Source of the DNA: Actinomycetes bacterium
GTDB lineage: Bacteria; Actinomycetota; Actinomycetes; Mycobacteriales; Mycobacteriaceae
Reading direction: 5' to 3'
Assembly (NCBI GenBank): GCA_023418505.1
Contig: JAEZZR010000015.1
Location: 133,378 to 197,377 of the forward strand
Length of the DNA stretch: 64,000 bases
Within the stretch, counting starts at the first letter, position 1. The number at the start of each line of letters is the position of its first letter. This document shows, piece by piece, positions 55,582 through 64,000 of the stretch. Under the pieces are notes generated by a model that was not told the origin of the DNA, ran no database searches, and saw nothing but the letters and a program-made list of their open reading frames with translations. The position numbers were made by a program, and so were the translations under genes.

Positions 55582-57261
55582 ATGTCTCCTATGGAGAAAA
55601 ATGAACAGCAGCCTGCTGCTACAGGCCACAAATCCAAGCGGAGAAGAGGTGTAGTAGCAGGCGCATTGGTGTCTGTAGTTGCCCTTACCGGTGGATTGTT
55701 GGTCGCTTGTGGCAGTGACGACTCTTCCTCAGTGGAAGCTGCGGAACTACCCGGTGATCCAAGTGTCTTCAAGACTGACCTGGAAGCCTTCGAAGGACTA
55801 GTAAAAGCCGCCGATGGAGTAGTGGTCTCTGACGGACAAGAGCAGACCCAACGTCGTGCAGCAGCTATCTCTGTAGCAACTGGTGCTCCTATGCTATCCC
55901 TCGAATCTGAGGGACAAGGCATGCCAATGGATCAGATTGCAGCGCAGCTGAACCGGGTGGATGCGAAGTCCATTCTGGTAGTGGGCAATGTGAATGCGTC
56001 TGAGCTATCCGGCGATGAGCGTGCTGTTTATGTCGATCCAGGTACGGACGAAGGCCTGAACACCCTTTTGGACATTGACTTCCAAGAGGTCTCCGACGAG
56101 CAGTATCCAACCCAAGCTGTAGCGGAAATGGATCCAAAGTCGCCAACCTTGGTTGCTGGCGCTTCGATTACCCCTGCTGCACAGCCAACTAACGACGGCG
56201 AAGCAGAGGAAGTCTTCCCACAGAGCACGCCAAAGAATCAGGATGATTCAGTAGCGCTTGTGTCGCCGGAAAGCTCCCTAGCTTCGATAGCTACTGCGCG
56301 CAGCGCTGGCGTAGAAACGTTGTGGATGGAAGCAGGTGACCCACGTGCAACTGAGTCCTCGCGGGAAGCTGCGGTAGAAGGCAAGAAGATGGTTGCGCTG
56401 GGCACCGGTTTCGGTGATACCGAGAAATTCCGGAAAGCCGCAGAGCTAGCCAGCAACGACCAGGTAGAAGAACTACCCGGTGGTGGCACGATCTTGTTCC
56501 CAGGGCGCCGAATCGTTGCAACCTACGGTCACCCAGGAACCCCAGCATTGGGCTTGATGGGCGAGCAAGATCCAGCAGGTGCGGTGGCGCAGGCGCAGGA
56601 CTATGCACGTCAATATGAAGAAGCAATCGGATCCACGGTAATCCCAGGATTCGAAATCATTGCCTCCGTAGCGCAGGCGGATCCAGGGCCGCGTGGTGAC
56701 TACTCGGAGCCAGCGCCAGCTGAAGTTTTGGAACCATACATCGACGCCATGACCGATGCTGGCGGCTATGTAATCCTAGACTTGCAGCCAGGCAACGCGG
56801 ATTTCTTGGACCAGGCGAAGTTGTACGAAGATTTGCTGAAGCGCCCGAACGTGGGCTTGGCGTTGGACTCCGAGTGGAAGATCCAGCCAGGCGAAAAGCC
56901 ACTGCAGCGTGTGGGCAATGTTGAGATCGAAGAAGTCAACCGCGTAGTGGAATGGCTTGCAGACCTGACCGCAGAAAACAATCTGCCGCAGAAGATGCTG
57001 ATGCTGCACCAATTCCAGCTGCAGATGATTCGTGATCGGGATCAGTTGGATGTCTCGCGTCCAGAACTGGCGATTGTGCTGCACGCTGATGGCCATGGCA
57101 CCCCGGATTTGAAGTTCCAAACGTGGAACGTGCTGCTAGATGGCCTGCAGCCAGAGGTGTTTGAGGCTTGGAAGAACTTCATCGACGAAGATAACCCAAC
57201 CTTCACGCCACAAGAGACGATGGATATTAACCCACGTCCATGGGTAGTGACTTACCAGTAG
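55582..57261 (+). CDS. Large lipoprotein, putative cell-surface protein
   Basis: A 559-residue protein with a basic N terminus (KSKRRRG), signal helix and lipobox LLVAC (Cys43). Residues 60-200 contain segments like cell-wall-binding repeat 2 domains (VVVSDGQEQTQRRAAAISVATGAPML; SILVVGNVNASEL). The C-terminal half has TIM-barrel-like motifs (RRIVATYGHPGTPALGLMG; GGYVILDLQPGNADFLDQAK; VGLALDSEWKIQPGE; MLMLHQFQLQMI), suggesting a glycosidase-like fold. The ATG at 55582 has AGGA upstream; GTG 55546 is in frame. Function unproven. Confidence 0.75.
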   Translation: MSPMEKNEQQPAATGHKSKRRRGVVAGALVSVVALTGGLLVACGSDDSSSVEAAELPGDPSVFKTDLEAFEGLVKAADGVVVSDGQEQTQRRAAAISVATGAPMLSLESEGQGMPMDQIAAQLNRVDAKSILVVGNVNASELSGDERAVYVDPGTDEGLNTLLDIDFQEVSDEQYPTQAVAEMDPKSPTLVAGASITPAAQPTNDGEAEEVFPQSTPKNQDDSVALVSPESSLASIATARSAGVETLWMEAGDPRATESSREAAVEGKKMVALGTGFGDTEKFRKAAELASNDQVEELPGGGTILFPGRRIVATYGHPGTPALGLMGEQDPAGAVAQAQDYARQYEEAIGSTVIPGFEIIASVAQADPGPRGDYSEPAPAEVLEPYIDAMTDAGGYVILDLQPGNADFLDQAKLYEDLLKRPNVGLALDSEWKIQPGEKPLQRVGNVEIEEVNRVVEWLADLTAENNLPQKMLMLHQFQLQMIRDRDQLDVSRPELAIVLHADGHGTPDLKFQTWNVLLDGLQPEVFEAWKNFIDEDNPTFTPQETMDINPRPWVVTYQ

Positions 57262-57370
57262 GTTTGATGATAACGGCGGGGTGGTTGAGTCGGTGAGCTT
57301 GTGAGGCGGAGGTGTTTTCGCTGAGCTAGTTTGACTTAGCTACCCCCGCAACTACCCCTGGTTGCCCCTG

Positions 57371-57408
57371 AATCCCACATTAACGGAAACATTAATGTGG
57401 GATTTTTC
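57371..57408 (+). terminator. Terminator after the lipoprotein gene
   Basis: AATCCCACATTAA (57371-57383) and TTAATGTGGGATT (57392-57404) form a perfect 13-bp stem, followed by TTTTC. It lies 110 bp after the lipoprotein stop and before serA. Confidence 0.88.
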
Positions 57409-57521
57409 TATAAGCGGTTATCATGTCAGCTACGCATGCGGGTCTGGCGCTTCGGCGCATTCAACCGCGCTTCGCCGGGCAAGCAGCGCTGAAGATAATC
57501 GCTAGTCTCAGGAGTATGCCC

Positions 57522-59117
57522 GTGAGCCAGAATGCTCGCCCCGTAGTTCTCATCGCCGATAAGCTCGCCCAATCCACCGTGGATGCCCTGGGCGATTTCG
57601 TAGAAGTGCGATGGGTAGACGGCCCAAACCGGACAGAGCTATTAGCTGCCGTACCAGAAGCAGACGCGCTGCTCGTGCGCTCGGCAACTACAGTCGATAA
57701 AGAAGTCCTGGACGCCGCAACCAAGCTGAAGATCGTTGGCCGTGCAGGCGTGGGCTTGGACAACGTGGACATCACCACCGCAACGCAGCGTGGTGTGATG
57801 GTGGTTAACGCTCCAACCTCGAACATCCACTCGGCCTGCGAGCAAGCAATTGCTTTGTTGCTGGCGACGGCACGCCAAATTCCAGCTGCAGATAAGACTC
57901 TGCGTGACGGTGAATGGAAGCGTTCTGCTTTTAAGGGCGTAGAGATCTTCGGCAAGACCGTGGGCATTGTGGGCTTTGGCCATATTGGTCAGCTGTTTGC
58001 TCAGCGGCTCCAGGCGTTTGAAACGCACATCATTGCCTATGATCCGTACGCCAACCCAGCACGGGCCGCACAGCTCGGTGTGGAATTGGTGAGCTTGGAA
58101 GAGCTCGTGGGACGCGCAGACTTCGTGACCATCCACTTGCCGAAGACCAAGGAAACCGCCGGCATGTTCGATGCTGAACTACTGGCGAAGTCTAAGCCAG
58201 GACAGATCATTATCAACGCGGCTCGCGGTGGCTTAGTAGATGAACAAGCACTGGCAGACGCAATCAAGAGTGGCCGGATTCGCGGCGCTGGTTTCGATGT
58301 ATATGCCTCTGAACCTTGCACAGATTCGCCACTCTTTGAGCTGGAAGAAACTGTTGTTTCGCCGCACCTGGGCGCGTCTACTGAAGAAGCACAGGATCGT
58401 GCGGGCACCGATGTGGCACGTTCGGTGCTGTTGGCTCTATCCGGTGAGTTTGTCCCGGATGCCGTGAATGTTTCCGGTGGTGTGGTTGGCGAAGAAGTTG
58501 CTTTGTGGCTGGAGCTTGCACGAGAGCTGGGTCTGGTTGCTGGTGGCTTGCTGGAAGCTGCACCAGCTGCAGTGGAAGTTACTGCTCGCGGTGAGCTATC
58601 TACCGAAGACGTAGATGTATTGGGTCTATCTGCTGTGCGCGGTTTGTTCTCGTACTTCATTGAAGAGCCAGTGACTTTTGTCAATGCGCCGCGCATTGCT
58701 GAAGAGCGTGGTGTGACCTTCTCTGTAGAGACAGAGACCGAATCTGTCTCGCATCGTTCCGTACTGGAGGTCAAGGCCATCGGTGCTGATGGATCAACGG
58801 CAACCGTTGTTGGTGCTTTGACTGGCCTGGAACGCCACGAAAAGATCGTGCGCATCAATGGCCGCGGTGTGGACATGCGTTCTGAAGGTCGCAACCTATT
58901 CCTGATTTACAAGGACGAGCCAGGTGCACTGGGCAAGGTTGGTATGACCTTGGGCAACGCTGGCATCAACATCGAAGCTGCAGCGCTATCGCCACAGAAT
59001 GACAATGAATCGGCAATTCTGATTCTTCGTGTCAGTGAAGAAGTTCCAGAAGAACTGGTGGAGCAGATCTGCCAGGATATCCAGGCATCGCTACACCTGC
59101 AGCTAGTGCTGAATTAG
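57522..59117 (+). CDS. serA: D-3-phosphoglycerate dehydrogenase
   Basis: SerA starts serine synthesis by oxidising 3-phosphoglycerate. Rossmann motif VGIVGFGHIGQLFAQRL, catalytic His in SPHLGASTEEAQ, an intervening domain and a C-terminal ACT domain (FLIYKDEPGALGKVGMTLGNAGINIEAAAL). The GTG at 57522 is chosen because AGGAG lies 7 bases upstream and gives 531 residues, close to C. glutamicum SerA (530); the frame itself opens 33 codons earlier. Confidence 0.97.
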   Translation: MSQNARPVVLIADKLAQSTVDALGDFVEVRWVDGPNRTELLAAVPEADALLVRSATTVDKEVLDAATKLKIVGRAGVGLDNVDITTATQRGVMVVNAPTSNIHSACEQAIALLLATARQIPAADKTLRDGEWKRSAFKGVEIFGKTVGIVGFGHIGQLFAQRLQAFETHIIAYDPYANPARAAQLGVELVSLEELVGRADFVTIHLPKTKETAGMFDAELLAKSKPGQIIINAARGGLVDEQALADAIKSGRIRGAGFDVYASEPCTDSPLFELEETVVSPHLGASTEEAQDRAGTDVARSVLLALSGEFVPDAVNVSGGVVGEEVALWLELARELGLVAGGLLEAAPAAVEVTARGELSTEDVDVLGLSAVRGLFSYFIEEPVTFVNAPRIAEERGVTFSVETETESVSHRSVLEVKAIGADGSTATVVGALTGLERHEKIVRINGRGVDMRSEGRNLFLIYKDEPGALGKVGMTLGNAGINIEAAALSPQNDNESAILILRVSEEVPEELVEQICQDIQASLHLQLVLN

Positions 59118-59157
59118 GGGAGAACAAGGATGTCCCTTCATCTGCGATAATCCAAGT

Positions 59158-60252
59158 ATGGATAACACCATCGTGCGCCGATTATGGGACATCGGTCTGC
59201 CTGCTGCGATCCCAGCTGAATACCGTCGTAAGCAATTACTGCAACGTTGTAGCCCATTGTGGTCGGGGATCGCGGTCTTGGTATTTGGGCGCGCGTATAT
59301 GCTGCGCAGTTTTTCTCTAGATGAGTTACGTGCGTTCCTCGAAGCGCCGGATGATGGTTTGGTGGTAGACGACATCATCATGATGGTGCTGCTGGTGATG
59401 TTTCTGGCAGTCGTGGTGCCGATCGTGGTGTGGCTGATCATGAAGTCCGTGATGCGGTTGCTACCAGAGCAAGTGGGGGTGGGGCTTGGTGCACTGATTC
59501 TGCTGCTGACGGTGTTCTCGCCGGCGCTGGCGATGCTGGCGACGACTGGGCAGCGCGGGTCCGATAATTATTCGGACTATGTCTCGGTGGTGCCTGTGGT
59601 GTTCGTTGCCATCGTGGTGTATCTGGGGTGGACGCGGCTGATTGTGTGGACGTTGAAACGCACAATGCAAGAAGCGGTGACATCTTTGGGGCGATCGATT
59701 CAAACGTTGCCGCTGTTGTTGGTGGCATTCTTGTTCTTCTTCTACAACGCAGAGTTGTGGCAATTGGGACATGCCTGGTCGGTACAGCGGTCGCTGGCAG
59801 TGGCGGGCTGCCTGTGGGGATTGACGGTTCTTGCTTCGCTGGTGGTGGTACATGAATACGTGCGCGAGATGTTTGATAGCAAGCACTCCATCTCGATCCA
59901 TCTGCGGTTGAACCTGCGGTATGTGGCGGCCTCGGTGCAAGCAGCTCAGGCGAGCTTGTTCGGGTTGTTGGTGTTCTTCGGTTTCGTAGGGCTCGGCATG
60001 GTGAGTGTGCCAGCTGCAACGATTGAGCAGTGGACGAATACAGCTCCGGCGATGATTGAGTTTGGCTCGCTGGCGGTACCTGGGATTTTGGTGAAGGTCT
60101 CGTGGGTGTTAGGTGCTTTTGCGTCGCTGTATTTTGTGACGGCAACTGCGGGCGACGCCGCTGAACGCGAGGTGCAACTCGGGCCGATTACGGCGGAAGT
60201 GCGGGAGACTTTGCAGGATGCGGGGATCGTGGAGCGACCTACCGCTAGCTAA
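59158..60252 (+). CDS. Polytopic membrane protein of unknown function
   Basis: A 364-residue protein with about eight hydrophobic helices (e.g. residues 35-50, 72-98, 107-130, 142-158, 182-198, 212-232, 255-275, 298-320), and a charged C-terminal tail. No recognisable family. It lies 40 bp after serA and 17 bp before the ABC exporter pair, so it may belong with the exporter. Confidence 0.7.
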   Translation: MDNTIVRRLWDIGLPAAIPAEYRRKQLLQRCSPLWSGIAVLVFGRAYMLRSFSLDELRAFLEAPDDGLVVDDIIMMVLLVMFLAVVVPIVVWLIMKSVMRLLPEQVGVGLGALILLLTVFSPALAMLATTGQRGSDNYSDYVSVVPVVFVAIVVYLGWTRLIVWTLKRTMQEAVTSLGRSIQTLPLLLVAFLFFFYNAELWQLGHAWSVQRSLAVAGCLWGLTVLASLVVVHEYVREMFDSKHSISIHLRLNLRYVAASVQAAQASLFGLLVFFGFVGLGMVSVPAATIEQWTNTAPAMIEFGSLAVPGILVKVSWVLGAFASLYFVTATAGDAAEREVQLGPITAEVRETLQDAGIVERPTAS

Positions 60253-60269
60253 CGGTATGGTACATAGCT

Positions 60270-61940
60270 GTGGCTTTGATAACAGCGCCGGCGAGCCCGC
60301 CGGATATTTCGTTACCTAGTGCAGCTGAAGGCGTCTCCCGCAGGCGGTACATGATCCGCTTGATGTTCTTCTGGCGCAAACTCACGGTGCCCGCTGCTTC
60401 GCTCATGGTGATCCACCAGCTCTGCGAGGCCTTGATCCCTTTCCTCGCTGGCCGAACTGTTGATGAAGCGATTGCTACCGGCAACCAGTCTTCGCTCTGG
60501 TGGTGGATTGGTGCGCTGGTGTTGTGCTTTGCGGTGCTGGATGTTGCTGCACGTTTCGGCGGACGTCTGGGTTCGATTGCTACCCAAACGGCTGAGCATG
60601 GCCTGCGCATGGAACTCACCGATCGCATTATTGACCGCCGGGGCTTTGCCGACGATTCTCGGCCACCTGGGGCATTGCTTTCCATTGCAACCACGGATGC
60701 CAAGCGGGCTGCGATGGTGATCATGGTGGGACTGCGGCCGGTAGCTGAAGTTGCTGCGCTGATCTTCGCTTCGATTATCTTGCTGACCGTTTCCGTACCA
60801 GTAGGTATTGCGGTGTTGGTGGGTGGCTTCTTATTGACCTGGGGTGCAATGGCAGCGGGTGGGCCGTTGCGGCGTCGGGTAGGGGCGCGTCAGCAGGCGG
60901 CCGCGGAAGCTGCTGCGACGGCCTCGGATCTGGTCAGTGGTTTCCGTACCTTGGCTGGATTGGGTAGCCGCCGAGCGGGAATCCGACGTTATCGTCGTCG
61001 TTCGCGACATGCGTTGAACACCACCGTCGATGCCATTGACGCAGAATCGATCCTGGTAGGCACGGTAGAGGTGCTCGGGGGCATCTTCGTGGCATTGGTG
61101 GCAGCCGGCTCCGGTGTGGCCGCGGTGCACGGACACTTGACCGTGGGCGAATTAATCACCGTGGTGGGATTAGCGCAGTTCATCATCGATCCGATGACGG
61201 CGTTAGGCAAGAACGCGGCAGCGGTGTGGGCGGATGCTGCAGGTTCCACCCAGCGTGTATTGGCGTTGTTGCGTGAACCGGTGGCGGTCTCGGATGTGGA
61301 CGGTGAGAAGCAGCTGGAGTCGAGCGCCTTGGAATTCGATGGGGTATCGGTGCCAGCAGGTGCGCATCGGGTAATTAGTGCTGATGCGGCGACGATGGCG
61401 AGGTGGGTGTCGCTGTTGACCGTGGCTGAACAGCCGGAGCGTGGCCAGTACTTCATTGGTGGCGTAGATGCGGCAGATTTGCTGTTGTCTGAGACGCTGT
61501 CGCACGTGTTGGTGGCGCCGCACTCGGCAGATCTTTTCGATGGGACGATCGCCGATAACCTGCGGATGGTGGCTCCAGATGCAACCGATGCCGAATTGGC
61601 AGCTGCCATGAAAGCTGCTGCCTGTGATGATGTGATCGAACTACTGCCAGAGGGCATGGATACCGATATTGGCGATGCAGGCATTCGGCTTTCCGGCGGT
61701 CAGCGACAACGAATTGCGGCAGCTAGAGCGTTGTTGGCCGATGCGCCGATTTTGGTGCTGGTGGATCCAACCACAGCTGTGGACTCTGTAACCGAACAAC
61801 GCGTGGCTACCGGTGTAGCCGAGATGCGCGCCGGGAGAACCACGGTGGTGTTTAGCTCTTCGCCAGCGTGGCATGCGGTGATGCCGGAAGACGGAGCTAA
61901 TCCAAGTGCTAATGCGAAGGAGGGTACCGATGCGCAATAG
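60270..61940 (+). CDS. ABC exporter half-transporter A, degenerate ATPase site
   Basis: A 556-residue fused membrane and ATPase protein. Six membrane helices occupy residues ~30-300. In the ATPase domain the Walker A position reads VISADAATMARW with no GxxGxGK[ST], the Q-loop Gln is absent (VLVAPHSADLF), the Walker B Glu is Pro (LVLVDPTT) and the switch His is missing (VVFSSSPAW). The signature LSGGQRQR (from residue 474) and the D-loop TAVD are intact. It therefore can only donate the signature half of a composite site. It overlaps the next gene by 11 bp. Substrate unknown. Confidence 0.9.
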   Translation: MALITAPASPPDISLPSAAEGVSRRRYMIRLMFFWRKLTVPAASLMVIHQLCEALIPFLAGRTVDEAIATGNQSSLWWWIGALVLCFAVLDVAARFGGRLGSIATQTAEHGLRMELTDRIIDRRGFADDSRPPGALLSIATTDAKRAAMVIMVGLRPVAEVAALIFASIILLTVSVPVGIAVLVGGFLLTWGAMAAGGPLRRRVGARQQAAAEAAATASDLVSGFRTLAGLGSRRAGIRRYRRRSRHALNTTVDAIDAESILVGTVEVLGGIFVALVAAGSGVAAVHGHLTVGELITVVGLAQFIIDPMTALGKNAAAVWADAAGSTQRVLALLREPVAVSDVDGEKQLESSALEFDGVSVPAGAHRVISADAATMARWVSLLTVAEQPERGQYFIGGVDAADLLLSETLSHVLVAPHSADLFDGTIADNLRMVAPDATDAELAAAMKAAACDDVIELLPEGMDTDIGDAGIRLSGGQRQRIAAARALLADAPILVLVDPTTAVDSVTEQRVATGVAEMRAGRTTVVFSSSPAWHAVMPEDGANPSANAKEGTDAQ

Positions 61941-63855
61941 TGCTTCGCGGATGAAAACTCAGTATCTCGAAGATTCTCGCGATGCGGATGTATTGGCCGA
62001 TCGGTTCCCCGTCGCCAGCGCAAAAGAAACGATGGCGCGGGTGGGAAGTCTGCTTGCCGGGCGTCGTTTGAAGCTGTTCTTTACTGCGGTGATTCTTGCT
62101 GCAGGTGCCTGGTGCGGTGTGGAGATCCCTAAGCGCATGGGTGCGATCGTGGACGTGGTGGCGCAAGTATCCGGCGAGGAAAGCGATCGTGCGGGCAACC
62201 TTGGTGCAACTGCTGAGTCGGCGGCGCACGTGGTGACCAGCAGCGCGGATGCACAAAGCCAGGTGCTGTGGCTACTGGCGTCGATGATTGGTTTTGCCAT
62301 CGGTGCAGGGTTGCTTGGTGCGATTGGTTTCCGGATGGCCGGGCAGATTGCTGAATCGATGATCGCGGATCTGCGTGAAGAGATGGTGGCTACGGCGTTG
62401 GGCCTACCCGTTGAGCGCGTAGAGCGTGCTGGTGCGGGGGACGTGGTGTCGCGTGCGACGGATGATGTGGCGCAAGTGTCGCAGGCCGTGACGCAAACGC
62501 TGCCGGTTGCCTCTGGTGCGGTGTTTACGGTACTGGTGTCGATCGGTGGCGTGGGATCGGTGGACTGGCGTTTCTTGGCAGCGTTCCTGGTGGTGCTTCC
62601 GGTGCATGTACTGGGGATTCGTAAATATCTGAAGTACGCGCCGGATATTTATGCAGCGGAGCGCGGTGCGATGGCAGAGCGTTCACGGATTGTGCTTTCG
62701 ACGATTCATGGTTTGCCGTCGTTGCGTGCTTTTGATTTGGGGGATCAGCGCCAAGAACAGGTATCGCGGTGGAGTTGGCGGACGGTGCGCCATGCCATCG
62801 ATGCCCGGATCGCGACCAACGTGTTGATGGGGCGGATGCACTTCGCAGAGTTCTTGGGGTTGGCCTCTACATTGGTGTTGGGTTTCTACTTGGTACAAGC
62901 CGGGCACACCACCATCGGTGGGGCGACTGCAGCGATGTTGCTGTTCATGCGTTTGTTCGGACCGTTGACGCGCATGGTGTTTGTACTGGACGTGGCGCAG
63001 TCTGGCGCTACGTCGCTGACCAGGATTGTTGGTTTGTTGGATCAGCAGTCTTTGATTCCGCCTCGGACAGAAATCTCGCCACAGGGTGGGGCTATCGAGC
63101 TTGAAGATGTGAGCTTTTCTTACCGAGAGAAGAATAATGGCGCTGGCGACGATGAAGTGCCGGCGGCAGCAGTCGAGGACGTGAGCCTTTCAGTTCCTGA
63201 AGGGCAGACACTGGCGATTGTGGGTACCTCTGGTGCTGGTAAATCAACGATCGCTGCGATTATTTCGGGTCTTCGTATTGCCACAAGCGGTTCCGTGCAG
63301 GTTGCTGGTGTGGACATGACCGCACACGCCGATGACGCGCGTGGCTCTGTGATCATGCTGGTAACGCAGGAAGTGCATGTGTTTGAAGGTACGTTGCGAG
63401 ATGACTTGATCTTGGCGACAGGCGAGGATGCGGTGCCAACTGACGCCGAGATCCAGCAGGCTTTGCAGCAAGTTGGTGCTGATTGGGTGGATCGCTTGCC
63501 ACAGGGGCTGGATACGTTGGTTGGTCATGGCGGATTCAGATTGGATCCAGTGGCTGCACAACAGGTGGCGTTGGCTCGTATCTTGTTGGCTGATCCGCGG
63601 GCAGTGGTATTGGATGAGGCTACCGCTGAGGCGGGATCGGCAGGTGCAGAAGTATTGGCCGACGCTGCGCGGGCTGTCACCAGCAGCCGTACGGCTGTGG
63701 TGGTCGCGCACCGGCTGGATCAGGCTGCAGCTGCCGATCAGGTGGCCGTGATGGAACATGGGAAAGTGATGGAATGTGGTACCCATGATGAGCTTGTTGC
63801 CGCTGGTGGTGCGTATGCGGGCCTATGGCAGGCGTGGCAGAGTGGGCGCGAATGA
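61930..63855 (+). CDS. ABC exporter half-transporter B, catalytic ATPase site
   Basis: A 641-residue fused membrane and ATPase protein. The ATG at 61930 follows AAGGAGGG and overlaps the end of subunit A. Membrane domain ~50-340. Walker A GTSGAGKST (from residue 432), Q-loop Gln (LVTQEVHVFEG), Walker B VVLDEAT and switch His (VVAHRLDQ) are intact, but the signature is LDPVAAQ instead of LSGGQ and the D-loop is lost. With subunit A it would form one complete and one dead ATP site, as in heterodimeric exporters. Confidence 0.92.
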   Translation: MRNSASRMKTQYLEDSRDADVLADRFPVASAKETMARVGSLLAGRRLKLFFTAVILAAGAWCGVEIPKRMGAIVDVVAQVSGEESDRAGNLGATAESAAHVVTSSADAQSQVLWLLASMIGFAIGAGLLGAIGFRMAGQIAESMIADLREEMVATALGLPVERVERAGAGDVVSRATDDVAQVSQAVTQTLPVASGAVFTVLVSIGGVGSVDWRFLAAFLVVLPVHVLGIRKYLKYAPDIYAAERGAMAERSRIVLSTIHGLPSLRAFDLGDQRQEQVSRWSWRTVRHAIDARIATNVLMGRMHFAEFLGLASTLVLGFYLVQAGHTTIGGATAAMLLFMRLFGPLTRMVFVLDVAQSGATSLTRIVGLLDQQSLIPPRTEISPQGGAIELEDVSFSYREKNNGAGDDEVPAAAVEDVSLSVPEGQTLAIVGTSGAGKSTIAAIISGLRIATSGSVQVAGVDMTAHADDARGSVIMLVTQEVHVFEGTLRDDLILATGEDAVPTDAEIQQALQQVGADWVDRLPQGLDTLVGHGGFRLDPVAAQQVALARILLADPRAVVLDEATAEAGSAGAEVLADAARAVTSSRTAVVVAHRLDQAAAADQVAVMEHGKVMECGTHDELVAAGGAYAGLWQAWQSGRE

Positions 63856-64000
63856 GGCATTCCATTAATCACAAGGGGTTTCCCGTTTTTGAGTCCAGAT
63901 CCTATTTGAGTTTACTAGTACCCTCGAAGGGGTACCCTGGCCTGCTAGAAAATTCCAATGTTGATACGGTCTCGCCGAACCCCAGAACAAACCGTTCGAC
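63856..64000. promoter_or_regulatory. Terminal intergenic segment with a small palindrome
   Basis: GTACCC (63918-63923) and GGGTAC (63930-63935) are inverted arms with a 6-base spacer, located after the ABC pair. The following gene lies outside the window. A regulatory role is possible but unsupported. Confidence 0.3.

Noticed and set aside
63870..63890. Terminator after the ABC exporter pair (G run, C run, T run)
   Set aside because: The possible stem is only about three base pairs, too short to support.

Overview
The window is a 64 kb stretch of chromosome from a Corynebacterium-type actinobacterium of moderate GC content. The evidence is gene order and protein families together: atpHAGDC, DUF2550, nucS, glgB-glgE, etfBA, cysteine desulfurase-mnmA, ligA, gatC-gatA, pfkA, gatB, ilvD, an MscCG-type channel, ilvBNC and serA follow one another as in Corynebacterium glutamicum. 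Several proteins (AspA, SerA, IlvB, PfkA, the MscS channel) also resemble my recollection of the C. glutamicum proteins along their length. No species is assigned. I see no rRNA, tRNA, prophage, IS element or CRISPR array; this is mostly core genome with small accessory patches.

Layout. 1-5434: the 3' part of the F1Fo ATP synthase operon, closed by a strong terminator. 5436-8232: a promoter followed by DUF2550, the mismatch endonuclease NucS, a small Cys/His protein and a thioredoxin-fold/TPR protein without redox cysteines. 8274-13099 (minus): a PGPGW membrane protein and the alpha-glucan enzymes GlgB and GlgE. 13230-16243: a lone ABC ATPase, a NUDIX hydrolase and a THUMP-like methyltransferase. 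16418-21957: electron transfer flavoprotein, then a long structured leader and the cysteine desulfurase/MnmA/MetE-like group. 21996-28252: DnaQ-like exonuclease, LigA, glycogen phosphorylase and an ACT protein. 28499-38031: gatC-gatA, an MFS exporter, pfkA, two paralogous YkvI-type transporters around a methyltransferase, and gatB. 38028-44298: an LppZ-like lipoprotein, a HAD phosphatase, the aspA-dcu operon and a DoxX protein. 44299-52745: branched-chain amino acid synthesis (ilvD, ilvBNC) around a PH-domain protein and an MscCG-like channel. 52746-57261: a patch of poorly characterised genes that seems more AT-rich by eye, including one gene broken by an in-frame amber codon, then a large lipoprotein. 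57522-63855: serA, a membrane protein and a heterodimeric ABC exporter.

How the genes work together. GlgE and GlgB build branched alpha-glucan, GlgP degrades it, and PfkA feeds glycolysis. AspA and the Dcu-type carrier form a two-gene unit for aspartate-to-fumarate conversion with C4-dicarboxylate exchange. IlvB/N, IlvC and IlvD cover three consecutive steps of valine/isoleucine synthesis. The cysteine desulfurase probably supplies sulfur to MnmA for tRNA thiolation. GatA, GatB and GatC together make the tRNA-dependent amidotransferase although gatB lies about 6 kb from gatA.

The most interesting signals are: a 15-bp half-site arranged as inverted pairs upstream of both ilvD and ilvB; an ABC exporter pair whose two ATPase domains have exactly complementary losses; a broken gene at 53801-54490; a long hairpin leader before the cysteine desulfurase; a Gly/Asn/Thr-repeat tail on the MscCG-like channel; an internally duplicated AtpH; and recurrent 9-14 bp tandem duplications at gene stop codons.
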